From assembly GCA_033964015.1 (NCBI GenBank), contig CM066912.1, positions 22,059,073 through 22,123,072 on the forward strand: DNA of 64,000 nucleotides, read 5' to 3'. This DNA comes from Scolanthus callimorphus (Eukaryota > Cnidaria > Anthozoa > Actiniaria > Edwardsiidae). Below are positions 1 through 11,800 of the stretch, piece after piece. Position numbers and translations under genes: made by a program. Each line of letters opens with the position of its first letter. Position 1 is the first letter of the stretch. The notes under the pieces were generated by a model, which saw only the letters and a program-made list of their open reading frames with translations, did not search any database and was not told the DNA's origin.

Positions 1-2577
1 CCCGCACGCGGGCGTCTCGTTTGTGCTTCGCCAGCCGGTGCGCCGATCTCGTAATTGTATAATCAGTGCGTGAGCAGGTGAGCAACTTTGCTCTAGCTGG
101 CAGCAGAAAAAAAAAAATGAAAAGAAACAGGGTATATATTTTTTAGTTTTACCCGTTTTTTCTCCCGGTTCCCTGACCAAACACAAACAAGGCGCTCGGC
201 GCGGACAGGCGCGCGCGCTGTTGGCTCGATGTTGGCGGAGCGAGACTGGGCCAAAATAATTGACCGCGCGCACACACGAACTTCGCGGTTGCATATAGCA
301 TTCCGATGAGCAAAAAGACCCAGGGAGTATCTTTCGTTGTTCTTCAAACATGTCAAATGCACCCCCAGTCTTACGGATATAGAAACTCCACAGACCTGCC
401 TTTATTTAAGTATACGGCAACACTCTGGAAGAACAATCGAACAATGAGGACAAAGACCATATATCGGGGATGTATTCCCGGTGTATTCCATTGGGATGCT
501 AATAACCTACCATGCTGCTAATCGGCTGTCAAATCAAGGTAATTAAGGCAGATGCTTCGATCTGCAGGTATCCAAGGGCAAATAACAATCAAAGCTAATC
601 AACCTAGATTCGTTTGTCCGACGTTTGAAGTTTGCTCGTCTGAAGTTTGGCCCATATGAAATAGTATTTCATTAATAATCTAAATATTTACATTATCAGA
701 GTAATTCTGGAACAGTATATGTTCAAAATTATGCATTTACTTCATAAAATTGCTCGACAAAACGTAAATATGTCCGTAAAATTATGACTCACATTATTTC
801 TTCAGGATTCAATATGGCAGCCGCGAGCCTGCAAAGTCGCTCAGCGGATTCTCGTCGTTGTCAAGACAACCACAGTAAACGTTCCATCGAACGCGAAGCG
901 CGCTTCGCTTGGACTGAAAAGAACGTCGAGAATTGCCCAGGAAATTCGTCTAAAAGGTAAACTGATTGCGTAGAAACTGAACGCACTTAGAGTATAACAT
1001 GTATTCTGAGATGTTGGTGATTTTTGAATAATTTCTTCCAGCATAAACGTGATTTCCATCGCTCATATTTCAGAGCGCCGAGAAGATTTTAATCTCTTAA
1101 ATGTTACAACCTGGAGCCTGTAAATTGAGGTTAAATTTGCTTTCCAAATCCCTTTAAATCATTTAAGTTACTTCGTTTTCGTATTACTCTATGGATATTA
1201 AAAACCTATCACATTTCTTGGGAACCCTTCGAAGACTGCAACATTTAATTAGAAGTGCCACCGTAAACAATAATTATCGAGTGAAATTCGCGGAAGATTT
1301 TTGGTTTTCGCGGCGATTAAATCGCGTTTCTTGATGACAGAATTATTCCACCTCAAAGTGTAAAGCATCTTTTAGACCTGTTTAGCAGTTCTTTTCTCAA
1401 AACTAGTTTTAGGTTTCCGATATACATCCTTCAACAGGCTAGAATTTATTGAGTGGAGTGTTGTTAGAGATGTGTGAAGTTCATCGAGCCATTCAAATTG
1501 GCTGTTGATCACGCGACTCTAAGTATGAAATCTCGTGTATTCTTTGTATAATTTCGTATCTAAATATTATATTAATATATAGTGACTTTCCAGTAAATGT
1601 ATATTTTGCACTCTTGGTGGATTTTTTGAGCTCAATCAAACTTTAATTAATATTTTATTTATTCATGCCAAAAGGTTATTAAAAGCAGTCTAATACCGTA
1701 GAATGTGAAAGCTGATTAGATATTCAACATGTTCGTTTGTCAGGGGCTTTACAGCTCTGATAGCCAGAGCAAGGTTTGCAATATCGTTTTTATTTTTCTT
1801 GAGGTGTGTAACATGTTTTTTCATCTTTACCTATGATATAAATATTTAATCCCTTGAAGCACCATTAAGCAGTCTCACCCAGTAGGTTCCAAGCTTTCCC
1901 CCTGAAAATGAAGTATTTATAAGAAATACCAAGCTCTTAATGATTTCTTTATTGAGCACATTTATGGCATTTTAGAAGCTTATCCTTTTGTCAAAACATT
2001 GTAAATTTTTCTTGTCAAGTTATACTGACAATTTGATATTAGAAATTGAATACCGATCAAGCGAAACATACATTTTAATATGGGTGTTGTTATTGAAAAT
2101 TGTGGGATTTTGACAAACGTATTTATTGGTAAACTCTAAATAGAGCAGTATTCTAAAACGTCATTTACTTTTGATGAGTCATGGTGGCCAACCTGAAAGC
2201 TTGTGCTTCTGTTGCTACCATGCACAATTTCATAATGACTTTTTTCTTTCTACTTCCTTATCTGATTTATTCTTCTTTTTTACTTATTTTTACTTAAAAA
2301 CAATGTAAATAATGTTACAAGTTAGTGTGTCATAAAACTTAAACAATTGAATTGGTCCCATGAGGTGTCCAGTTGAAGTACACCAAGACCGCGGTGCTAA
2401 TAATGCACTGTCAAATAGCATGCATTCTATCAACACTTATATTTCAGCTGCAAAAACTTGTCTGCCTAAAACTTGTCAAAATTAAAAAGTGCCTACCAAT
2501 TGCCTGAAAACCTTGCTTGAAGTAGATATCACCTACTGAATTAGGATAATTTCTGAAAGAAAACCTGACAATAAGAT
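1..2577. other. 5' flank / upstream intron of SAXO4, no clear gene
   Basis: No recognisable protein is encoded apart from one possible exon at 806-956. The first ~300 bases are GC-rich and CpG-rich with alternating GC/CA tracts; the rest is AT-rich like an intron or spacer. Short ORFs on both strands lack domain features. Either promoter plus 5' UTR intron of the gene starting at 2833, or plain intergenic sequence. Confidence 0.4.
806..956 (+). other. possible 5' exon
   Basis: A 151-base stretch is bounded by a good acceptor (TTTCTTCAG before 806) and a good donor (AAAAG/GTAAAC after 956). It contains an ATG at 814 and is open in two frames. If spliced to the acceptor just before 2833, the ATG frame would stop at once, so it would act as a 5' UTR exon with a short upstream ORF. 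It could also belong to an unrelated gene reaching in from the left. No domain is recognisable. Confidence 0.3.
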
Positions 2578-2798
2578 GTGTGGTTCCAGACAATACCCAT
2601 CCCCCCTCCCCCAATGGAAGGGATGGAAAATTCCAGAGGGGGTTGGGGGGGGGGGGGGGGGGGAGGTTCTCCATTTACCTGCTTTTTTCCATACAAGTAC
2701 TGTATTATCTTTGGAAATTCCAGAGGGGGGCACTTCTCAACACCCTTCTGTGGGGGAGGGGGGATGGACTGACATTTTCTGGAATTCTGGAACCACAC
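2578..2798. repeat. G-rich inverted-repeat element abutting the SAXO4 start
   Basis: The ends are inverted copies (GTGTGGTTCCAGA... and ...CTGGAACCACAC), each followed inward by a C-rich or G-rich stretch. The interior holds a run of 19 G at 2645-2663 and two copies of a GGAAATTCCAGAGGGGG-like module. It looks like a non-autonomous foldback/MITE. Its right end is about 35 bases before the SAXO4 start codon, within or beside the polypyrimidine tract of the first coding exon's acceptor. Confidence 0.7.
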
Positions 2799-2832
2799 AA
2801 TCAGGGCTGGAATTCCCTTTTTTAGATAAGCC

Positions 2833-5800
2833 ATGGGTCGACTACCATTCGGTCCTGGTAATGCCCACGTCCTCCAAAGCAAAGGAGCAGATGCTGGCGT
2901 AATGAAGTTCTACTGTACAGAATATGCCACCCATTATGGACAAGATGAATTCAATCCTCGTACTGGTAAACATGTTGGTACAGGGTACCAGTCCAATTTC
3001 CGCCCTGGAGTCTATTATAACCGGCGCCTGGATGAGCTTGATAATCCAGCAATGGGGTGAGTACCGCTGAGAAAGGTTATGCTAATGATAGATTAGTTTA
3101 ATTTTATACCTAGGAAATACCCAGTATCATTTTCATTGGTGCTTGAACTGGAGATTTTTGGTGTGAGTGACCTCTGCAATAAGCATAGTACGCACTCTTT
3201 CTTTATTAAACTTTCTATGATGTAAACCTTATTAAAATTCATCAGAGTTCACACAGTGCCTGGAAAGTCATGGAATTCTGAAAAATCCAATCCAGGCCTG
3301 GAGAAGTCCTGGAATTAAAAAAAAAATATGCTTAAGGACATGGACAAGTCCTGGAATTTAACATTGACTTTTGGAATGATCAGATTCTTGCTTTAATTAA
3401 CTTTCAAATGTCTAGATATGTTCACAAAACATACTTATACAGGCATCAAGAGTTCCAGACTCACAGTGCGCGAACAATGCATCATTAGTGTTGAACAAAG
3501 GAAAAAAGTGAGCCCCTGCTCTAACATGGGCTCACTTTTTTCCTTTGTTCAACGCTAATGATGCATTGTTCGTGAACTGTGAGTCTGGAACTCTTGATGC
3601 CTGTATTGCAGTGTGACCCCTGTAAGTATGGTGACTCCCCATTCTCTGATTTGTTAAGGGTCAGTAATACATTTTCAGATACTTTAGGTGATAACGGAAC
3701 ATTTCATAAAAACATGAAACAATGAAATTCAATTTGTTTTTCCATTCATATTGTCATTTGTGAATGTTCCTTTTTAGGAGGCTTGTTGCTGGTAACTATG
3801 CATCTATAACCAAGAGGCATTTCCTCCCCTCTAAAGGCTCCCCTGGAACTGACCCATTCTCGCATGGACTCCACATGAAAGCGACCAGCGGCTTTGTCAA
3901 AGATATCCCCCAGACAATACCGCGGTCAGGACAGGTAGCTTCAGTCCATGTCGACACCCGGCTTGCTGGGACTGTATACCCAAAGCACCGTCCAATATTA
4001 CATACGTTGAGTCAAAAGGATCCTATTGGTAGAGAGAATGCTAGACATGTAAGTGTTCAACCTGATAAAACAAGTGTTCCTGAAGCCCTTGTCTCCCATG
4101 TGGTAATCCTTGTAGCCTTAACTATAAAGCAAGTGCTCCTAAAGCACTTGTCTCTCATGTGAGCAATCCTTTTGATTGTCAACACTTCATTGGAGGATCA
4201 TATTGAATCAATGCTACAAGGGAGACAAATTAAAGCTTTAGGAACTTGTTTTATAGGGTGTATAGACCATGAGGATTTACATGGGAGACAAGGGCTAAGA
4301 ATACTAGTTTTGTAGGATGTAAAAAGGTCCTTAATTATTATAAAGCATGTTGGTATCAACATCCTAAAGATTCATAAGCATTTGTTAGTCAGTAAAGTAA
4401 ATGAAGATGCTATAAAGTAGCAATTAAAAGTGTGTTATTGCAAAGAAAAACGTGCTGTCGTTTAACTTAATACGTTTGATTGTTATCCAGGGACCACTAT
4501 ACAAGTAAATGAAGATGCTATAAAGTAGCAATTAAAAGTGTGTTATTGCAAAGAAAAACGTGCTGTCGTTTAACTTAATACTTTTGATTGTTATCCAGGG
4601 ACCACTATACATGTCTACAGAGACACATGCAAACTTCAAGGGTATTCCAAGCTTAAGAAGTAAGCGCTATAAAACAATTATTAGACAAAGGCAATCTATG
4701 AATGTATCCTCTCGCCGCAGTGCTGTTTCGGCTCGAGGGCGAGCAAATGAGCTGTGAAATCGCTGTCAGATGTAAAGATTCCGTATCGCTTTAACAACTT
4801 CCAGTGATTTGAATCGTTTTGGTTAACCTCACCCTACTTTGGTTCGATTCACGTCCACGGGGGGGGGGGGGGGCGGTGGTTTTCTAAATTTATTGAATGT
4901 TAAAATTCGCACCCCCCTCATTAAAAAGGCGATACAAAAATAACCCCCACATAACATCGATGTTCTAAAAAGCTTACCCCCCACCCTGTAACCAGATCCC
5001 CGTTTGAACTAATGGAAGACAATTTACAGTTACTTGTCTTTTTGTTGCGCGCGAAGCGCGCCCTAATTTTTATGCATGATATGAACGCATTTCACCAAAC
5101 CTCAAAGAAAATGTAGATGAACATTCCATTTGCTGTGTGTAGTAAACAAAGATCGCAAATGACGTGCGTAAAGCAGGGTCAAAATGACGAATCTCTATCC
5201 TCGTAAAGTGGAACTCACGCTTGCCTAATAATTAGGCCTTCTTTTTTCGAACTGAGACAGCTCCGATGCTTATTACTGCAGAGCGTCTTTTTGGGGAGAG
5301 TTAGTTTTTTTCTCCTGGCTAAGATATATTTTCTTAATTCGTAGCTATTCCATTGCGCACGTACTCAAAAAACTATTTTGTACATTCCGTTGCGCGCGAA
5401 GCGCGCCGAAATTGGCGTACTTGCTATATGGCGTAGCGCTGTATGCCACGACGCGATAGCTTGTACATATTATTATTTAGTTTGAACCACAGTGTCCCTG
5501 AAAAAATTACCCCCTCTTTTGAGAGAGGGTGCCAAAAAATTACCCCCCTAAAATCTATGTCTTCTAAATTTTTACCCCCACCCAAATTCCACCGCCCCCC
5601 CCCCCCCCCGTAGACGTTATAAACGATCGGTCCCTTATCTCCCACAAAGCCCGCTAATTAGACCATCCTATCAGATAACTATTTAAGAATATGTAAAGTT
5701 AAACAAATAGTCTGATGGATCGAGAAATAGCGAGATTATTTACATACGATGTAGATTATTTACATACGAGGTTTTTAGCCTTCGCTGACAATCGTTACGG

Positions 5801-8800
5801 GACGATACGCATTCATTCTCGTACCAAAGACTTCCCGGCTCGTCTGCTGACAGGGGCCTTCGCTGATGGTTAATTTTGAACGTTGGAGCATGCGCAGACA
5901 GTTGTTTCCCCGCCGCGAGGTAACGAGCCGAGGAGGCCTGGGTTCGAGAATGGAATGAGAGTAGCGAGAGTCCGTAATAACGGCAGCGAGTTTCAGTCTT
6001 TTCATAAGTTTCACCGGGAAGCTGGCATTTGTCCGTATTACGGGGTGCCCGCAGTAGCTGGGTGTCCGCAAGGCTCGAATCGACTGTATTTGTTAAATAA
6101 CAAATTGAATATTAATTGTCTATAGTGAACACATCTACCAAGACAGTTGGATACAAGGAAGGATCAGGATTCACACATGCATACAATGATGAGCCAATCA
6201 CGTTTTACCCAATGGAGTCTCACGATGGTCTCAGAGATGTAAGAACAAATACTGTTCATACTTTGTATCCTATGACAATATTGTTGTGTTTGTGTTATGG
6301 AGTTAATTTGTTAGAAATCCCCCCGGTGTACAGTCCCCAACAAGTGTACACAGTCCATTTACAGTCACACTACGAAAAGCATTAGTACCTGAAATGTGGA
6401 CGGTGAACTCTAACACATAAAATATATGCGCAAAACCCTGTAGAAAGGACCACACTTGGTAAAATAATTTTCACAAACCGAATCAGGGGCTTGCAGGTGA
6501 TGCCTACAGCAAAGGACAAGGTTCGGGCAGGTTCACGAAGTCTTTGTGAAAAGAGCTACAATGTGAAATGCTGCTTATCAAGGGCAGGAAAATATAACAA
6601 TTCGCTTGTTATGAACGAAAGCATTATCCGTCCAGTCGCGGCAAAAGCGTGTTTCCCCCCTTTTTTCTAGCCGCCTTTGGATGGCAAAATGAAATCTTCT
6701 TTTAAATCATTTGAGAAGGTTTGATTTTTGTCCTTGAAACACTCTTTGAATTCCCCTTGATTTTTTGTACCCAACACGATCCTGAGAGGAGAAAAAGAGC
6801 ACCGTTATGAAGCTCACCACTTGGCAATGTTTGCGGGCCAACTATATGTGGCGTTTCACCCTAGGATTGAATTGCCTCTAACTACAGTCTTGTGTCCTCT
6901 TTGCACAGCCCCGATACACGTACAGACCAACTGGATTTAGTGTCATGAAGGGGTCCTTCCTGCCTTTAGAATACCAGCATGTAAGTCACTACAAGGTTGA
7001 AGTATTGTACTATGGACCTCACTGAACTGTCGCACTGCCTTCAAAATTCACGTCACTAACGCACCCACAAACGTCTGTGACTCCACCTACATTCGTCCGT
7101 GTTTTGTCTAGGTTTCCAGCTAATTTAGGCCTTGGTAAGTTCATTTGGCGCTGTTTCTTTGATGTTTCTGCAGCGCCCCAAGAAAATCCTGTGAAATCGG
7201 CAGACCGTTTTGGAATTCACGTGAGCAAAGGAATGTAGGCAAGCTTGTAGATGTTTGTGGGCGTGGCAGCAGCACGAATTTCAAACACAACGCGACAGTT
7301 CGTTGAGATCCGTAGACTCAAACACGCGACATGGTGTTTCGTCAGATTTCCAAACACCTTGAAGTGGGTTGAAAAAAACGAGGGAAAGCCTAATCGTCTT
7401 TATTTGATTGTGATAATGTGTGAAAAAATGGAACGCTTTGAAAGTAAATTGTTCAGTTCAGCAGTAATTCTCAAAATCATTCCTTAAGCTTAAAAAGAAA
7501 ATCACAAGCGTGAAGTGTGTTTGGGTATGCGAGTATTTTTATTTAGATATATGTTGGCAATGTTACTCCTTCCTATTCTCGGATAAATAAATGATTCGTC
7601 ACTCGACAACGTTTTTCATCAGGGTTACCAAACACCCTGGAGAGTATGTGAAAGGCCCATCCATAAACCGCCATCGTTTGTTAGATTGTGTTTGTGTTTT
7701 GAACGGCTGACGCTGCACTTTCTCAAAAAAAAAATCGCAAGATTTTTTTGTAGAATAGCTATAGACTCTCTAAACAAAACTTATATATCTGGTAAAAACT
7801 TGCACGATTGAAACAGTTTGTGTCGAGTATCACTAAAACAGGTCTTCTGGTAGGTCGCGAAAAAAAGACAAATTTCGCGGGATTTTTAGGTTCAAGTTTG
7901 CGGAAAAAATAGCCAATTTCGCGTCAAAATTCGCGGAAAATGGCCGATTTCGCAGAAAAAAAAAAACGATTTCGCGGGATTTTTTAGGTCCAAATTCGCA
8001 AAAAAAAAAAACGGCAGACTTCCGCGTGTGGAATTCGCGTGGAAGAACAAACAAAACGGCCGATCGCGTGTGAATATTACAAGCAAATATCGGAGAAAAT
8101 GTTCGCGTGATGGATTTTAAATTTAATTAACGTTTAAATGAAAACAAAAATGTACTACACGTACTAGTTAGACACTTTGTCGCGAAATGCTGTGATCATG
8201 GGCTGATGCAATTACTTACAGTAGGAATGGTTTATATAACAAAAGGTCATCATTTGCTATTCCAAGAATAATGCGTTGAGAAATGCGCCAGTAGCAATGC
8301 TGCTTACATCTTGGCTAGTATCCAGTTTTTGCGAAGTTTTAGAACGCCTGGTTGTTTTGAATGTTGTTGTACTCGAGTCAATGACGAAAGATGCGAGCTA
8401 AATCTGCAGGTTTACCTTGTTTTGGCAAGTCGATAACTCGAAAAGCAGAAACGAGTTTCAAATATGCTGTGTCATTGTCATTCTTTAAGATTTATAGCAA
8501 GTTCTTACGGATTTCGCGTGCTTTGGTATATTTCGCGGATTTACCAAAATTTCGCGGCTCCACGACCGCGCGAAATACCAGAAGTCCTGCTAAAAGGAAC
8601 ATTTACTGTTGTTAAGAAAATGTACCCCGGCGAAGAAAGCTAGGGTGGTGGTTGGCGATGGGCATTTAAGAAACCTCGGATGTTCTTCGTTTATTGCCCC
8701 CGTTTTGGACACTTTAAATTTCGATGATTTATTTTGAGAGTGCGCTTGCCAAGAAACTTTTAAAACAGGCTGCTAGATTTGCCCTGTTGCTACTCAAATG

Positions 8801-11800
8801 TGCCATGTTCCGAACTGTTCTTGGAGGAAACATCTAGTTTATTCATTGTGGTGTTATATTTACACTTTAGGGTAACGAGAAGCTACCCGTGTTATCACAT
8901 GGTTCAGAGAGGAACACCGGGTTCACGCATGGCACTAAAGCAAGACCAGTATTCTACCATAGAACCATGGACGAGGTAGGTACCGGTACAGTAGGCCCAA
9001 TAACAAGCAATTATTAAGACCCCGTTCGCACGAGACCGGTACAACTCTGGTACGGCACGGTCGCGCGTTCACACGGCGATTTGGCACGGCTAGGCGTGCA
9101 CGGTCCCGTGTGAACATTGTTGCTAAACGGTTTTGTACTGGTCTCGTGTGAACGGGATCTAAGACTAGATATTGTATACCGGGTTTACACATGGCAGCAA
9201 AACAAGACCAGTGTTCTATCATAGAACTATTGATGAGGTACAGTAGGCCCAATAACAAGCAATTATTAAGACTAGTCATCATATACCGGGTTCAAATTTG
9301 GCACCAAGCAAAGCTAGTGTTCCACCATATAACTATGGACAAAGTAGGTACAGTAGGCTCTCGGGTGCAAATCAATACAACTGCGTGAAAAAGTAGACGT
9401 GCGTACAATTTTCTAAGTTCAATTTTCTAAGATTGACAGAAAGAAAACTCTGCTATAGCATAGTATATCACGCAAAAGAGAGGATCGAGTAACATTATAT
9501 ATGTATAATCCGGTGTTATTGTAAGAAAAATAAAATGTTTCTTTTATTTGATCACTTTCAGGCGTATACGAAATTAGACGAAACACATCCTAGAGTACAA
9601 GAACGCATTCAAAAGAATGACCCTTGTGAATTTAGCAACATGAACGTGCCTTATACTTTCTCCAGGTAAGAGAAACTTACGTAAATTGAGTCAGGCTTCT
9701 CTTCGCTTCACATTATTTATGCGCTACCTCCATACATCGATAGATATATTTGCCCAGAGCAGGTCAGACTAAGGCTAAGTTTAAATATCTTTAAAAAGAT
9801 ATTTGCGCGCAAATAATGAACAAAAGTGATGGGAGGCAAGTTGTATAAACCAACTCAAGGAATTACAGTAGACAACGTAACGTAGCATTTGGCATCATTG
9901 CCATGCTCAAAGTGCAAGTGATTGGGTAATTTTCCCGCGTAAATTCCCGCTATTTTGGTGCGCGGACTTGTGACTCAGGAAACTCGCGCCAAACACGGGT
10001 ATTTTGCTGCCATGCTCAAAGTGCAAGTGATTGGGTAATTTTCCCGCGTAAATTCACGCTATTTTGGTGCGCGGGCTTGCGACTCAGGAAACTCTCGCCA
10101 AACACGGGTATTTTGCAGAGCTTCGGATTTCGATTCATGGATGCACCGATTGAATTGTCCGTTTTGTTTGATGCACACGGCAGCCATCTAGGATGCATAT
10201 TTTCTAATTGCATGTGTAGCCTCATCATTACGAGTTTCCAGGTGGAAAACAAATAATTTCATCCAAGATGGCCGCCTTGTGTTCAAGGCCCATCATACTG
10301 CGTTGATTCCCCCTTGCCATTCGCACTGATCCCCTTCGCCAATCGCATTGCATTGTCGTTTCACCATTCTCATTTAATAATGGGTTTCCACTCGCAGCAT
10401 GGCCAAGCTAGCATTCAGGGGAAGCAAAGAGCGGATCCCTCCGAGGCTGCGAGACTTGGAAACCAGTTTATTGGAAGCAAGGTATTACCAAGTGCATCTT
10501 GATATTCGATAATTAAGTCTGCCCGTAACGAGTTTATCAACACTAAAAAAGAACTCCACGAGCGAGTAGCGCTTTGCAAAGGTGTTCACGAACTGCGAAT
10601 ACAATCTTTATTTTCGCGGGAGGACAATTTGAAAGACCTCCTTAAACAGAAACCCATCCATGGGAAAAGCTGAATTTTCCAGGCACACACATGAGAAGAT
10701 ACAGAATAGAAAAGGTGCTTGGTGTCGAGGTGCAGCAGGCAAGAAAGATGATGATGGCGAAGGCCGATTTCCTGCGACCGCTGGATACAAGTATTTCTGC
10801 CGGACAGCTCCATGACTGGATGTCTCAGGGTGATAAACTATACGTTGTTCTTTATTCTCAGGAGCTGACTGGTTATAGTGAGAACAATGATCAATTCTTC
10901 GAGACGGCGGAGACAGGAGAAACGCTCAAGCGATTTGGTACTCACTATAATGCCAAGTAAGAACATTACATAAGTGGCAATAATTATTTAAGTGACAATT
11001 AGAAAATCCGCGCGCTGGATTGGTTGAGAGTTTTGTTTTAATACCGAATACCAGTTTTAGTATGATCACGAGAATAGCAGGTTTTGGTACAAATATCTTA
11101 TTGGTCACCAGAATCAGACCTGGAAATTCCTGCTGGTCATCGTACATTGTCCGATCAACATTTCCAAATGTCCGGCCAATTTTCAGATACGACCGCCCAA
11201 TTTTCCACTAGAGACAACCAATCATTTTTTTAATGTTCGTATGTCCGATCAAGTAAGAAAAAGTACTAGTGCTAAGCACGTTAATGACATGGAGCGTAGC
11301 CAGTATTTGAGAGTCGAAAGGGTGATCATCATACTGACAATACTTGGTTTTTCCGTGAATCAGGGTTCGTACGTGTCCTGAAAATCCTGGAATATCCTGG
11401 ATTTTCATTTCCTTTCTGGAAAGTCCTGGAATGTTAAGAAAAATGCTGGAAATCTCCTGGAAAATGTTTCAATTTAAATGTGTTTGAATGAGTCAGTTGC
11501 GTCAGTCTGATTTTGGGCTGCAAATTATGACATCAGCACTGTTATCATACTGCAACAAGAGGGAATAGAAAAGAAAGCATGTAAGTTACCGTAGGTCGGT
11601 CCAATTAACCAGATTCCTTTTGAAGTGTGTATGTTACTAAAAAATAAACTCCTGGAAAGCTCCTGGAAAAATAACTTAAGACTTCCTGGAAACTCGTGGA
11701 TTTTTCTCATTTATAAAGCGCACGAACCCTGTTGACTATATTTTTTGCACCAAAAGGGGAGTCACGTGCCCCCTAGTACCCGTCTGTAGCTTGTAAATTG

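Noticed and set aside
2444..2902. Overlapping ORFs rich in Pro or Gly on both strands
   Set aside because: They arise from the poly-G/poly-C foldback element and change frame through the homopolymer.
4835..4860. GGTTCGATTC resembling a tRNA B box
   Set aside because: No A box, acceptor stem or cloverleaf can be built around it; it is the flank of the poly-G element.
10314..10680. Coiled-coil-like frames after SAXO4 exon 8, starting at the ATG near 10400
   Set aside because: Interrupted by stops and not flanked by usable splice sites; the overlapping exon 8 frame matches SAXO4 better.
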